Shown here one piece after another: positions 1-13,342 of a stretch of DNA of 64,000 nucleotides. How positions within the stretch are numbered: the first letter of the stretch is position 1; each line of letters begins with the position of its first letter. Below the pieces are notes generated by a model. It searched no databases, was not told the origin of the DNA, and saw nothing but the letters and a program-made list of their open reading frames with translations. Source of the DNA: Sycobia sp. Sy_11. Lineage: Eukaryota > Arthropoda > Insecta > Hymenoptera > Epichrysomallidae. The position numbers and the translations under genes were made by a program. The DNA is taken from NCBI GenBank assembly GCA_018907035.1, contig JACCIC010000096.1, positions 1,899,501 through 1,963,500 on the forward strand. The letters run 5' to 3'.

Positions 1-27
1 TTGGTGATGATAATTAATCGAGCGCGT

Positions 28-31
<4 letters not shown>

Positions 32-67
<36 letters not shown>
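32..67. repeat. (TA)n microsatellite
   Basis: 36-bp AT dinucleotide run at the left edge of the window, followed by a (CG)-rich stretch. Confidence 0.95.
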
Positions 68-70
<3 letters not shown>

Positions 71-165
71 GAAGCCACGCATTTTCCACGCGCGTGTATA
101 TATATGTATATATAGTAATTCGCCGAGTGTGTGGCCACGCGTACATATACATGTACATATACATT

Positions 166-218
<53 letters not shown>

Positions 219-2540
219 CCAGATCAGAAATGTGTATATATAGATAACGACGCCGAATCGATATAGGCGCGCGCGCGCGCGCACGCACTCACGAGTCCTT
301 TGCGACCTGATTACCGCATCGGCGCGCGCTCTCGACTATACTACGACGACGATGCTCGAAACGACGTTTTTGCTTTCTTTGTATTCTTTATTATTTGTGG
401 AAAATGAATTAAATCGGATTTCGGCGCTTGAGACTTCTACACTTATACGATCGGTTAAAAGTGTGCGTCTACGAGAAAATCAAGGAATTTCGCTTGGGTT
501 TTTTTCTTTTCTTAACGATCCGTAGTCGGCCGTAATCAGGCCTGATTGTTTTACTTTCTATATTGATATATGCGGATGGATAATGATTGATTTTCGAACG
601 ATCCATTATATACCGTCGTTGTACTCCTTTCATTCTATAACATATGAGCGCTCGAGCGGGCATCGATGGTACTCGATTATATACGTTTGTATTTTAATTG
701 TATATATACAAATACGATGCCCATACAGAGATGTGAATAAAACGAAACAATGCGCGGAGCAGGGTGGGCGAGGGTAAAAGAAAGGTGCTGCGCCAAAGGC
801 ATATAATTTAGTTGGGCAGTTAGTGGATTGTAGGTCGTAGCCATTTGCTGACACGCTTTTATAGTTTGCTTTTTTAATTTTTAAATTTTATTCGAACAAT
901 TGCAAAGTACCGGAACTATTCGCCCGTTTGTAACTGACTTATTTCTGCTCGGGCTAAAATTATACTGCGTATAATAAAAAAGAAATTGTGTCGAAAAAAA
1001 ATATATTCGTTCAATAAGGACGCGTTGTTATTGCGAGCGAGCGGTAAAGTACGATATAATACCATAGGACAGTGAAATAATGTAGAAGGAAGAAAATATT
1101 TGACCGAATCATTGTGGTATTAAATATTTTATTTATTCAAAGATAATATAATCAACTTAATAAAATATTTATTTGAGCTTACGAAATATTTGTTAGCTTC
1201 GAATGAGTATGCACTTGATAATAAATTAATAAACTAATATAATAATATTAGGACAATCTGATTTCCATTATAATTATAATAATTGTAACTATAAAATACT
1301 AATTGTACTATTATATATAATCAAATGTATATTTCATAAATTATATTGGGTACAATGTAATATGTAATAAATTAATTAATTTTATTGAAAGAATTAAGCC
1401 TTCTTTGGTATAAAGCAACTCATGGTAATTTTGATTGATTTTTTATTATGAATTAACTAACTAGCAATAAATTTTTGTCAGATTTCACAGTAAAAGTTAT
1501 TCATATATTCTTGATTATTTAAAAAATTAATTGTAGTTAAATGTAATTCGATATAATATATCCATTTGGCAAACATTTAAGTTGGTTTTTACAAGTTGTA
1601 CAAAAAAAATCAGTAATTTAACTCGGAATTAGGACTCTTAATCTATTCAAGTACGTTTGTGCTCCGTATCTATATCAATGCTATAATTACTTATGCAATT
1701 TACTTTACCTAAAGCAAAGAATATAAATTCTTGGTTGTAATTTTTTCTATAAATTTTATTTACTTAGACATTATAATAACACTTCCAGTATATATACATA
1801 ATATATAATGAGTTTAGCTTTCTATACTCTAGTAAGTTTAACATAATATGAATTAGTGCTTTTCTACAAATTACTTCGACATTTTAAAGTGCAATGCGAA
1901 TAAACGTTAAGTTCTCGCGATAATACTCATACATGAAGATTAATTTTTAATCGTCGAAATTCAGTGCTGATTATTCAATGAAATAAGTATTTAAATTTCC
2001 TATAATTGTTGAATATTGATTGAGATAATAAATTAAATGCTTGTAATAAGTCATCGATTTATATGAATTATAAAATTCTTATAAATGATCTAAAATTATA
2101 ACATATATCACGGAAAAGTCGAAGCTTAAAGTTGATTCACTTTTTTGGCTACATATTTTATTATACAATATATTATTTATTGTAAATTTTGGGTATTTAA
2201 TCCGATGGTCAAGATATTTATCACGCTATTTTTTCAAACAGCTGAAATACCTTTTGAAAATTACCTGAAATTTCATGAGAATGAAAAGATGAAGAATAAA
2301 AAATTTATTTGCCTATTTTATGCTGTTTAAAACAGATCAAAATTAAAGTTAATCGATCCTATTCCACAGAATGATAGAATATGGAATCCGTATAATTTTC
2401 TAACCAACTACTCTATGCATCTTTTCAGCGACATATTCAGCCCGGTCAATAATAATTTTAAGTTCCATTTTTCATTTCCTACCCTATCTCCTCTATAAAC
2501 TTTAGGGAAAAAAAATTAGAAAAAAAAACAGAAAATAAAT
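68..2540. other. Gene-free, AT-rich
   Basis: A GC-mixed stretch up to about 870, then very AT-rich DNA. Only short frames broken by stops; no splice-linked coding pattern seen on either strand. Confidence 0.6.
175..215. repeat. (TA)n microsatellite
   Basis: 41-bp run preceded by an irregular ACATATACATGT stretch from 141; a (GC)n run follows at 268-283. Confidence 0.95.
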
Positions 2541-3955
2541 TAAGACTCTCGTGATGAAATCTAAAGCTTTCGTGACTGGCGATAGTCCACTATATACCAC
2601 GGCGGCAAGGGCGGAAGGGGGGGGGGCGAGAGCCCCGACGTGTACAGAGCAGAAATTCGCACGCGTGACCGTTCTCGAGAACGCGGCGCGCGCCGGGCAC
2701 GCCGAGGAAGGAGGTCACAATTACGTCGATTTGCCAGTTTCTTCTAATGTTTTTTCTCTCCAGAATGTTCACAGTCATTGGCCAATTGTCTTTAGTCTGA
2801 GATTTTGCTTTTAAAATTTCGACGATGCGACTGTACAGGAGTATCACGAATCATATAGATATATATGATGACAAATTTGCTAATAGAGCAACAAAAGGTC
2901 ATCTGGTTTTTTACGTGTCTTTTTTATATTGCACGCGTATATCATCTCTTTATTTACATTTATTTTGACTGGAATATAATTAATCGTCAATATAATACCT
3001 ATACTATAGAGTATTCTATAGTGTAGGTATTATTATTCTTATACAGTAGTGACTGTCTAAGAAAAATCATAATTATAATGAATATTTAGTATTGTCTATA
3101 CGATATATTAGTTGAGAAATAAAGATATATTTATAAGCACATTAAGGGGCTGTCAAAGTTCATTTTTATTCCATCATAAAGTACTTTTTATGAAATACTA
3201 CATTATTGCAAATAATCAATTATTACAAAATTGTGTTAATTATATATCTTTTATGTATTTCTGTCCATTCGATATTGGCGATAATTTCGTCAAAGATCTG
3301 GAAATCATAAAGTGTTAAAAATTTCATAACCAAACATTAGAAATAAAATTTTTCAAAATGTTCTCATTTAAGTTCTCATAAAGTGCAATATAAAATTTAT
3401 CACATAAAAAAATAATTAATAAAAACTAAACATTGCTCTGATTGTTCTGCCGCTTCGTGGTAAATCAACCGAGGTGTATTAAAAGTTAATCTGCCGCAAA
3501 CGACTCGTATTATGAATAAAAGCTACTATACACTTCCGCGCCTCTTTCTCCCGCCCGCGTTTCAGTGCCAACGCCGCTTTCGTATTCATTATTCCTCGGG
3601 CAGATCCGTATCTCGTTCATTTCCACGCGGTCGCATCTATTTATGCATTATACCTACAGATAAATCGCGCGAGAGGTCGTTAAACTACTTCGAGTCGCCC
3701 TCGTAACCTCCCCTTCTCCTCCCTTTCCCACCGCCCGCGAAAACCTGCTGCTCTTCGTTCTACTACCTCGATCCTCGTCCCATCATTCACACTTCCACAT
3801 TTCCTTTAAATACCCTATAATTCAATTGACTCTCGATTGTGGAGTGTCGGTTGAAGGAAAAATAATCGATAAATATATATATATAAACGTGGTTGTTTGT
3901 ACGAGACCGCCGTTTACCTTCCTGTATCTGCGTTTAAATACATATAAATATATAT
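2541..3955. other. Gene-free; GC-rich patch and hairpin
   Basis: A GC-rich patch at 2595-2715 (poly-G at 2617-2625, CGCG clusters), a near-perfect 42-bp palindrome at 2992-3033, and a pyrimidine-rich, Cys-codon-free stretch at 3510-3790. No recognisable protein. Confidence 0.5.
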
Positions 3956-3972
3956 AGAGAGAGGTAGAGAAT

Positions 3973-4003
<31 letters not shown>

Positions 4004-4070
4004 AAGAGAGAGGAGAGAGGAGAGAAGAAGAGAGAGAGGGGGGAGAGAGAGAGAACGAGAGAGAGAGTTA
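3955..4070. repeat. (GA)n-rich tract
   Basis: Interrupted GAGA purine tract on the plus strand, with GGAGAG and AAGAG variants. Confidence 0.9.
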
Positions 4071-4073
4071 AAG

Positions 4074-4213
4074 ACATGCTAGCGGAGAGACGCCCCCATC
4101 TCCGAAGGGGAATAGGGAATCGATGGTATCAACGTTGCATGTTTTCTAGCGAGACTGCCCCCATCCCCTATAGCGGGGAAATGGGACGATTCGTACAGTT
4201 GCATGTTTTCTTA
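4074..4213. repeat. Imperfect direct repeat of about 66-bp unit
   Basis: Two units, each running from CATG through AGCG, GAGAC/GAGACT and GCCCCCATC to CGA and (C)AGTTG/CGTTG and ending at GCATGTTTTCT, start near 4075 and 4139. A third CATGTTTTCT at 4202-4211 starts another. The repeat sits between two (GA)n tracts. Confidence 0.55.
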
Positions 4214-4226
4214 TGATCCCTGAAAG

Positions 4227-4230
4227 AAGT

Positions 4231-4290
<60 letters not shown>

Positions 4291-4297
4291 GAGAGAA
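4227..4297. repeat. (GA)n tract
   Basis: Almost pure GA dinucleotide run with one AAG break; flanks the 66-bp direct repeat on its right side. Confidence 0.9.
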
Positions 4298-4299
4298 CC

Positions 4300-5641
4300 T
4301 CGGAACTTGCGGGAAGGCCTTTGATTATCGCGGATCCGTTGCTTCTAACTCTGTTCTATACCCTGTTCGCATTAATATGCAAGACTGAGCGTGCCGTTCA
4401 ATTGCGGTGAATGGTCGGAATAGTTTTCTATTATTAAGGGATCTTCCATGCACTGCATTAGAAGATCATCAATGCCAATAGTCCAGGTTTGTAAGCTATA
4501 TAACAGAGAGTATGCAGATATCATTCAAATGCTATTTAAACCCTCGGATGAGTATAGAATTTTGTAAGCACATATATATAATATAACAATTTATACCTCG
4601 ATTCTAGATGTAGAAACGCCATATATGTAATCCGTATTAGCCGTAAGTTAATTATACACACAACATATAAGGGAAGTAAAAAGTGTTTACATAAAGAAGG
4701 AAATGATCAAAAGTGTAATTAGTTATCGAAAATAAAAGTCTGTCACTAAACTCCAGTAGGACAAGGATAATAAATAAATTAAATAAATAACAATTTAACT
4801 TGATTATGAAAAAAACAATGTAATTTGCATTTTAAAATTTATTCATAAGAACGTACTCGTCTCTAATAGCAATCGATAACATTTTTGTACCAAGGATTGT
4901 CCAGTGCAATCTTGAACTATCCAAGCATTGTCCAATTAGTGCCCTAGGCGAAGAAAATGCTATTATTTACATCTGTTTAGAACAATTAAAAATGTCCAGT
5001 AAAAGTTCATCTATTGGTGATTTATGGCCATTCATAATGGCCAAAAAAATTACTTACAAATTTATCGACCAGTTTCTTTTTAAATTTTGATTAATAGAAT
5101 GAAAATAATTCATTGTTTATTTATAAATTATTTCAAATTAACATTTTATTCATTTAATTTTAAAACCTTTGCTCGGACATTGAACAATGAACAACTTTGC
5201 CTCATCTCCATTTCTGGCGATCTGCAGAGGATTATTCGGTCATTTTCACTTAAATATTCTTGGAGTATTAAGACTGGCCAAGATTTCATTATTAAGATTT
5301 TTAAAAATTTTGAGATTTCTATCAGAACCTTTTATGTAAAGCTCTATACTAAAAAATTTTTGCATAATAAAACTTTTTTTAAACAATCATTAATTTGTTT
5401 ATTAATATTTTAAAAGATAGATTTCAATAATGCTGTCAGTCTACGAGTTTTTTTTTTTAATAATAATATTGCTTTAATAATTATAAGACGTTCTGTAATG
5501 CATATGGAAGCACATAGGAATTTATCAAACAATTTATCATGCAACGTTTTTCATTGCAGGCGCTTAAAGAAAAGCCAGTTCATCTTACTTAACAGTAATA
5601 ATAATAATAACCCTCGATTTCCTCATCCAGGTAAACCAGCG

Positions 5642-5704
<63 letters not shown>

Positions 5705-7390
5705 CACAACACGAACTAAAGGATAGAAGGAGGGTAGGGCTTCCCATATTTTCAAACGGCGATCCAATGAATATACCGGCAATTTTATGCAGCTGCCCAC
5801 TCTCCCCGCACCCCCCCCCCTTATACCCCGTGAAAGTAAAACCTTATCGCGCTAGATTTAACAACCCGTCGGTCGTAGAAATGAGGTCAAGCCGCATGGC
5901 AGGTTGGAGGGGGAGTTGGATGTTAATAATTTTTTCCCCCGCTATACCACTATTCCCCCGTCTTATTATGCACGCGGAACAAATATTTTTATTGCGCGTG
6001 CATGAGAACTGTTTTGTGCGCTATAGTGTGCGAGTAGGGGGGTTAGAGCGACGTTAACATATAGGCTGATCAAATATCGAAACGATTGCGTGTGCCTCTT
6101 CATTGCTTTCTCGAGATAAATTCAATGTGCGTGTATTAATGCACCTTCCGGAGAAAAGTTTTAGAATTGAAAAGCTGCCCTGTACCGCGTTAACTTTAAA
6201 ATTTGCGGCTCCGATAATAATTTTGTGGCTCTCGTGGTGTAAAAAACATCTAATTGAGCTCTGTACGTCTTTAAGTTTAATCGTACGACTAGATAAACGT
6301 TAAATTTTCAAGCTCGTAAATTATACTGTTTTAATACAATCGATTTTTTAAATTTTGTTGAGCTATTCTACAAAACATACTGAGTGTCCATAAATTGACA
6401 AAAGCTCTACTTCCAATGTGCCGGAATCCATGCTCAGAAATGGATATTTTTCTTTACTGGTATTTAGTGCATATTCATTTGTATACATCACTCGTAAAAA
6501 ATCGACATTTATGAAGCTAACAAAAGAATTTACCGGTTCTCTCAAGGATAAAGTCAATTATTCAACTTTGTGTTATTTTAAGTGTAAAATTCAGTTTAAA
6601 AGCTTGATTAAATTATTAATTTAAAAAATAACCAAATTAAACGTATGTAAGACTATTTTTAACCTTTATATTAGCTTTGCTGTCAATGTAGAACTTTATA
6701 TAAAAATATTCTAGAAAACGTGACTGTTGCCAACAAAAAAGCTACTTATTTGTATTCTTCCTTGTCAATGACATATTCTTCACATCAATTTTTATTTACC
6801 GATAACAACGAATGATACATGGGTATTTCATTACGCAGAAAAAGTTTTCAGTGATGTTTTGTAATCGCGTAAGTACAGCGGCATTTTCATCGTTCAATCG
6901 CCTCAATCATGCCCATTGTAGACGACTCGGTTTATCCAAAATAAGGAAATTATATTTGTTGATCAAAAAATCTCTCGTTGGACACGATGGATTCAAAGAA
7001 GGAACAAATTTCAATGATTACCATCTGGTTAGCTCGTAGTGCTTCAACTCGCATTCTAAAATTTCTCCGCGTAAGTCGTTAAACCGTAGTTATACTTAGC
7101 TAATATTTTGGAAACGATTGCAATAAATAAATCCAAAAATTACCTGAATCCTCATTCAATAATCCAATTCTCCACGAACATCTGCAACTATTTTCTTCTT
7201 TTCATTGGCCTTTTTGCTCTAAACATAGTTTTATTTCAAAATCATAAAAATGCGTTCTGTTACACAAACTACGTACGTCTAAAGGCTATCCGTTAAACAT
7301 AAAAAACCATTGAATCCTTAGAATTATTTGCTCACACATTGCGATCTAGCAAACTACCGATCAATTCAGTTTCCGATATGACGGAGCAGT
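4300..7390. other. Gene-free; small GC patch at 5.75-6.06 kb
   Basis: Unique AT-rich DNA. The patch 5780-6060 has C-runs (5807-5820) and blocks such as CCCCCGCTATACCAC. A 108-codon frame at 5087 is low-complexity Phe/Ile/Lys and has no recognisable motif. Confidence 0.5.
5645..5701. repeat. (TA)n microsatellite
   Basis: 57-bp pure run, preceded by (AAT)n at 5597-5609. Confidence 0.95.
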
Positions 7391-8288
7391 TGATAATGAT
7401 ACGAAACCATATCAACCCATGATCCGTTCATTTCCATAATCAAGTAACACTTCGGCACTGGTTAGTTCAGAGGTTATTTTCCAAGATCCTACATCGTTCA
7501 GAATCCTGCGTTTCTGGAAATATGGGACTACATCCCCATGATAGTGCCGATTTCTCTCGTTTCATTCCTCGAGCTCTCCCATTTTAAACGCGATTCCAAT
7601 GAACTCTTTCGGCTATGTGTGAACGATTCCCTTCCAATTTATACGAAGCTCGCGATCGAAATCGATAACTTCGACGTAATCTCTATAATAGTGCACATCG
7701 AGCGTCCCCTCCATTGGTATAAAAGACACTCGAGATCCTCGTCCCGATCGAAGAAAGCAAAAACAAACAAACAAAAAAACAAGACGTAGAACACCCGACT
7801 TCGACCGAGAAAGCGGCGCGGCGCGGCCCGGGACTTCGAGTCCGAGTATCGGTCAGTCGAATGTATACAGGTACCGCGCGCGCTGACCACCCGCACACCA
7901 CTGGCTCGTGGTCGATGTCCGACATTTTTCCAGAGCGCTCGACACCGACACGCGAGCCCCTTGCTGGCCGTTCACCATTTCTCTCCTTGAACCCACCCCC
8001 TCACTCTCGCTCTCTTCCTCTCTCCCTTACCTAAGTTTTCTCTTTCCCTCCGCATAGCACCCCCGGTCAACTCGTCACGTGCGGTCAGGGGACATAGGAT
8101 ATATAAAAAAAAACACGGGCGAGACGAAAGAGAGAGAGAGGGGGACGCTGGATGGATGTCTTATAAAGTGCGTGGTCAGGGGGAAGGAGAGGAGAAGGGG
8201 TGAAAAATAGGGAAGGCGATGCAAATTGGAGGGGACGACCGGGGGTATTGGACGAGGGAATGTAGGCCGGTCGAGCCGTATAGTCCAG

Positions 8289-8321
<33 letters not shown>

Positions 8322-8450
8322 TCGCCGATGCGCGAGCGCCCGGTTTTGTGTTCGATTGACGCTTTATACACTAATCGTGTCTTTATACTTTTGGGAGTTA
8401 TTTTGAGGCAGGTGAAAAATTCATAAGGTTTGGGATAAAACATTCGGGTA
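7391..8450. promoter_or_regulatory. GC-richer island, possible regulatory region or unseen transcript start
   Basis: Balanced-composition sequence. TATAAAAG at 7718-7725 directly follows an inverted CCAAT box (CCATTGG at 7711-7717). TCAGT at about 7854 is too far away to be its initiator. No ORF of recognisable type starts downstream, so a promoter is only a possibility. Confidence 0.25.
8287..8320. repeat. (GA)n microsatellite
   Basis: 34-bp GA run inside the GC-richer island at 7.4-8.45 kb; a shorter GA run lies at 8127-8140. Confidence 0.9.
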
Positions 8451-9196
8451 GATATGCTAAACTTTTTCTATAGCTTATATTATCTGCGAAGGCTATAATT
8501 AATCAGACTAAGATTTGGTTTTGACTTTCGCCGTAGACTCAGTATATTTTAAAAATATCGCATGTACAGAATTAATCAATTTAAAAAATTTATAATTATA
8601 AAAAAATAATTTAAAAAGATTATAACAGTACGAAGAATGTATGGATTATAAGATGTAATCAAAATATGAATTGATAAATCTAAAGTCTGGAAATGAGTTA
8701 TTTTCCACCATTTATTATTTGAAGAAAATTATCCGCCTTTTCTTGTAAATTAGATTTTTCTAGTAGATTAACAGTAGTTCAACAAACTGCATTAAGTTAT
8801 GCTTAATTTTCGATGGAAATAGTTTAAAAAAATTTATAGAGAAAAAGTTTCAAAATAAAATTTCTATTTACCACATTTTCTCTTTTGTTTGGATTTATAT
8901 TTTTACGAACTGTGAGAAGCAATTTGAATTTATATTTTAGATTACAAATTTCTCGTCCGTCCTTTATCATTTAAATTTTCTTCTGTACGTCCTATGATCC
9001 ATATTACTGTACAACTATTAAATTTATAGGACTTTAAATTTATTAAACACCAAATGTAATACGAAATAAACATTAGAAGTATATTCGGATTATATAGATG
9101 TAATGCCTTCCCATTTTAATACAATAAATAGATATGGACGTAAATCATTTTTATAATATCATATACTTATTTAACGTTGTAATTACTCATTTTATA

Positions 9197-9199
<3 letters not shown>

Positions 9200-9240
<41 letters not shown>
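9200..9240. repeat. (TA)n microsatellite
   Basis: 41-bp pure AT run in otherwise unique AT-rich DNA. Confidence 0.95.
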
Positions 9241-9242
<2 letters not shown>

Positions 9243-9548
9243 ATCTTTTCTCAAAAATCTAATAAAATAATAATTAAGTGACTTAAAGTCTTAAATGAAC
9301 TAATTATAAATTTTTATTTCTTAATTACAAATTGTGTTTAATTATATAAAAGTAACTTTTTTAAACTTTACTCTGTTTATTACTTCAAGTTTCACGATAA
9401 TTCTAAATTTTTGTGAGAACTCGACATCTTAATTAAAAATCACGCAGTCAAAAAAAATTTGAAATAATCTTGTGAAGTCTTTTGGCACATGTATTTACTT
9501 TATTATTTATTATGGTGAAAAATCTTTATTCATTTTGACAGAATATAG

Positions 9549-9553
<5 letters not shown>

Positions 9554-9598
<45 letters not shown>

Positions 9599-9606
9599 TA
9601 TACATA
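9554..9606. repeat. (TA)n microsatellite
   Basis: AT run with two ACATATAT interruptions at its right end; the last (TA)n before an 18-kb interval without one. Confidence 0.95.
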
Positions 9607-10870
9607 TACTAGAAAATGATGACACAAAAAGTGTAACAATGAAATATTTAAAAAAAACAAAGAGCAAAGAACTTTGTTTCTAACAAGGATAGAGTCACAT
9701 ATTTGGGTCCTGAATTCGGCTGTACATGATTGTATTATTAAAGCAATTATATTTCTTAATTACTGAATATAAAAACAAAGTAAAAACATAACATTTTTTA
9801 ATTCGATGCATTATTTGTAACTTTCTAAGTTAAAAATTCTATAAAAATTTTAAAATAATGCATGCAAATAATATATAAATCAGTTACGCTACGATACTTA
9901 CACATTAACTATTTAAACATGTATTGTTAATTGTAGAGAGAACGATTCATTATGTAATAAGGATGAATAATAATTTTGTCACATCTACTGAAATTTATAG
10001 ATATATTCCATAAGTTTAAATAAATATAGAGAATATTTAAATCATAAATAGAATATGCATAACTTAAAAATATATATTCTAAATTGTGAAAAAATGTTAA
10101 TCATCTGCTGCACAAATAAAACAAAATAACAAGAAATGAATTTCATTTTTTGCAAATTTTTATTTACCTATAAGAAAAGTAAATACGAATAAATTATTAT
10201 TACTTGTTATTACATAGTGTATAGCGCTTTTCAATCGGTAATAAATAAAATTGTTTTAGTGTAACAGAGTTCTCTGTGAGATGATACTATTTAATTAAAT
10301 ATTGAATTCAATATGGCATTTTTATATGTCCATTATTTATATAGTTATCAGATCCTTAAGTTTTATACATGATTTTTTTACACTTATACATCATATGTAT
10401 ATATAATAATTATTCTAAATCCTTATGACGCGACTGATTTTTATTTCGTAACTTTTCAGAAGATCTCATTATTGAAAAAGATTGAATTGATGATAATTAA
10501 TTTATACAAATTAATAAAAAATTATTTTAATTAATCTGTTTTTACCTCAAAGCGCTTTTATTTGATTATAATAAATAAAATGCTAGAATAAATAGAATAT
10601 ATATTTATTTCAAATTGAATCAGCTTAATTGGATCGAAAACTCTGAATTTTTACACTGTAAAGTGTAGAAATGACACACAAAAACACTTCTACACAAATA
10701 TATATACTACTCTGTTCATTAAAACCTTTTCTTTCTTCAATAGTCAATTTCAGAGTGAAAGAGTTGGAGGTGGGGAGAGCTGGAGAAAACCAAGAAACGA
10801 ATATTCTTGAAATAGAGCGTACAGGAATTTGGAGTCGGTAGCTAAGGAAAAATCCGTCTAAATTATATAA

Positions 10871-11480
10871 AAGCCGCCTGCGCAAGAAGGTCCAAGACGG
10901 TTTCTACGCGGCGAGGCCGAAGGAAGTCGGCAGCTAGAAGGGGGGAGGGGGGCGCTGACCGACGGGGGTTATAGTTTCTTCGGATTAGCATAAAGCGGCA
11001 CGCGAGGTCGACGTTTCAGGAAGACGATAAGGGCGAGAGTGCCCGCGCCGCGCCACCCGAGCCCTGCCTGGGCTGTCTCTCTCTGTTTCCACCCCTGCCC
11101 CCCTGCCCCTCACCACCTCGCTCGCCATCCACGTCCCTCTTTCTCTCCCTACTTTATTCCCCCCTGACTCTCGCTCAACCCGTTTTCGAGTGGCCGGGTC
11201 AGTGGAAGTTTTGGAAAAGCGCGCTTATATATACACACATGCTTTTGTACCGGTTAACCTTCGATCGTGACAATTATGATTCGCGATTTACAGGAGCTTT
11301 TATTGCGCCGCCATGGCAGTTCACGCGGTCTTGGATTCGCCTTTAATGAAGGATCCATTATATGGCCGCGTATATTATTCAGTTTTGCCCATAAAGCGAC
11401 ATTTAATGGGTCGCGTTAAATTAGATTTTGTTCCTGAGTCGTATAACGCGACGCGAAGTTTACCTAATTAACTAGAGTGA
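10871..11480. promoter_or_regulatory. GC-richer island, candidate regulatory module
   Basis: An abrupt compositional change from AT-rich flanks. The first half is G/C-rich with pyrimidine runs (11075-11180). The second half (11270-11460) has several TTTAATG/CCATAAA/TTTAAT-like homeodomain-type sites among balanced sequence (TTTAATGAAGG, ATATGGCCG, CCCATAAAGCG, TTTAATGGGTCG). No ORF. Confidence 0.3.
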
Positions 11481-11579
11481 ACATTTCAAGACTGTTTTGA
11501 AAATATTTATGAATCTTCGAGCGGAGCTTATGGTGGAATTATCTTCATTTTATGATTAAATTATAATGCATTATACTAC

Positions 11580-11860
11580 ATTAATGAATTTTTTTATTGG
11601 TCTCACAGTCTTTATACTATAATATATTATACTAAAATTATGACAGTCAGACTGTCCTTGTTTGTGATCACCCCCGAACAATCTGAAATATAAATTACTA
11701 CTAAAAATAAAATAAAATTAGATTAAAATTTGTAAATAATAGAAATCATAAAAATAATAATAATAATACAAATAAATCCCATAAAATTACCCCAACCACT
11801 TTCAATTAAAATTTTTCTTTGATGCCCGAACCGTTACGGTTCATCTTCAAGGACTAAACT
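11580..11860. repeat. Diverged relative of the 13.3-kb TIR element
   Basis: It shares with the 13.3-kb element the left end (TTTTTATTGGTCTCACAGTC at 11590-11610), the core GACAGTCAGACTGTCCTTG with CACCC and AATCTGAAATA (11642-11690), and the CGTTACGGTTCATC block (about 11831-11845, related to CGCTACGGCTCCTC at 13664-13677). The right terminal repeat is not recognisable, so the copy is truncated or decayed. Confidence 0.5.
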
Positions 11861-13340
11861 AAAATAAAAAACTAGTATGCTACTATATTATACCCTATAT
11901 CCACTCTAAATTTAGTTCTATAATATTTATATAATCTCCACCTTCCTGATCTTAAATGTAAAACATAATTTTTATATTAATAAAGAATGATAAGTGTTTT
12001 CCAATTTACTTGACTCAAAAATTAAATTTACATACATTATTGCGATTTTTCAGAATATGAATACTTTTTATCGTACATCTTCAGACTGATTTATAGAGTT
12101 TGACTCAGTGCTACATTTATGTATAGCAATGACTTCGACGAAATCCACAATACATTTACTCAGTTAATCCTGAAATAGTACTTATCGCGACTACGAAACT
12201 TACAAGCACGATTTTTACCGATAGCGAAATTATTCGTCTAGACGTTTGTTAAAGCCGATACAATCTGGCGACGCTCACTGATATTCTGATTGTCCTTGGA
12301 TAAAAAAACGGGAGAACGTTGGAATTCATGTCGAATATGTGTCAACGAAGTCTACAGCAATATAATGTATAATATTATAGACTATAAGTTCGTCAATAAT
12401 TCGTGACATTATAAAATCTAAAGGAAGTGTTTTTGAGTTAAAAATACTGTCTCATTATTAAAAAAGGAAAATATGTATTTTTCAAACTTATTTATTCAAA
12501 TGAAAAAATCAGGCAAATTTCTAGACGAAAAGGCAATTATATTAATATATTTTGCTTAATAAGCATTGAATACGCTAAGTTATAAATTACAGAAATTGTA
12601 AGATTAAATTCGAGTGCATATGAACTATATACCTTTAATGAGCAGTATAAATTACCCGATACTTATCGAAATGTGCAAAATTAAATGATAAGTTGAAAAT
12701 AATTATTTTACCCCCGAATTACTGCACGAATATATAAGCAAAATCGTAAATATTCGAGCCAGCTTAATGTATACGCTGGTTTAATATCATTACCCCTATT
12801 AAAATCAATAGATTCTAAAGGATAACATCGCAAATGGAGAATATATGAGGTAATTAAAGGCGATTAAACTCTAAAATATAATAATCAAAATAGATTCTAA
12901 CTCTTTTAGACTTTTTAAATTACTTTCTTTATAAAATAATTTTTTATTCCTTTATTGTTATTGTTTTAGTATACTGATCATTTTTAACTAGATGTTCCAA
13001 AATATTGAAATAAATTGATTGTGATATATATTAAAACTATTATGATAACTTTTAGAATAATTTTACCTTTTCCTTTTTTATCGATAATATAAATTATAGA
13101 ATTCGAATGAACTTTATTAAGTAATCTCGTTTAATGCGAATGCTCATTCTATCCTAAGTATTTAAATTGAATTATTTACAATTTTTTAAATTTCGTCTAT
13201 AATTACACAATCGATAGTTACATAAATGTCATTATAATATCATAATCATTACTGTAATAAATTAGACCATAGACATCAATATTTTCTCATATTTTTATAT
13301 TATTCATTATTCAATTGTACTTATGTCGACTGCCCATATA
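11861..13340. other. Gene-free, AT-rich, between two repeat copies
   Basis: Unique AT-rich DNA with no coding or RNA-gene signal that I can recognise. Confidence 0.55.
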
Positions 13341-13342
13341 CA

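Larger units (their letters stand above)
8451..10870. other. Gene-free, AT-rich
   Basis: Dense stop codons in all frames and two (TA)n tracts. I see nothing else. Confidence 0.6.

Noticed and set aside
1..216. Open frames made of Tyr-Ile or Ile-Tyr runs (here and at more than 20 other places)
   Set aside because: They are translations of (TA)n microsatellites, which contain no stop codon in two frames; no non-repetitive coding sequence is attached.
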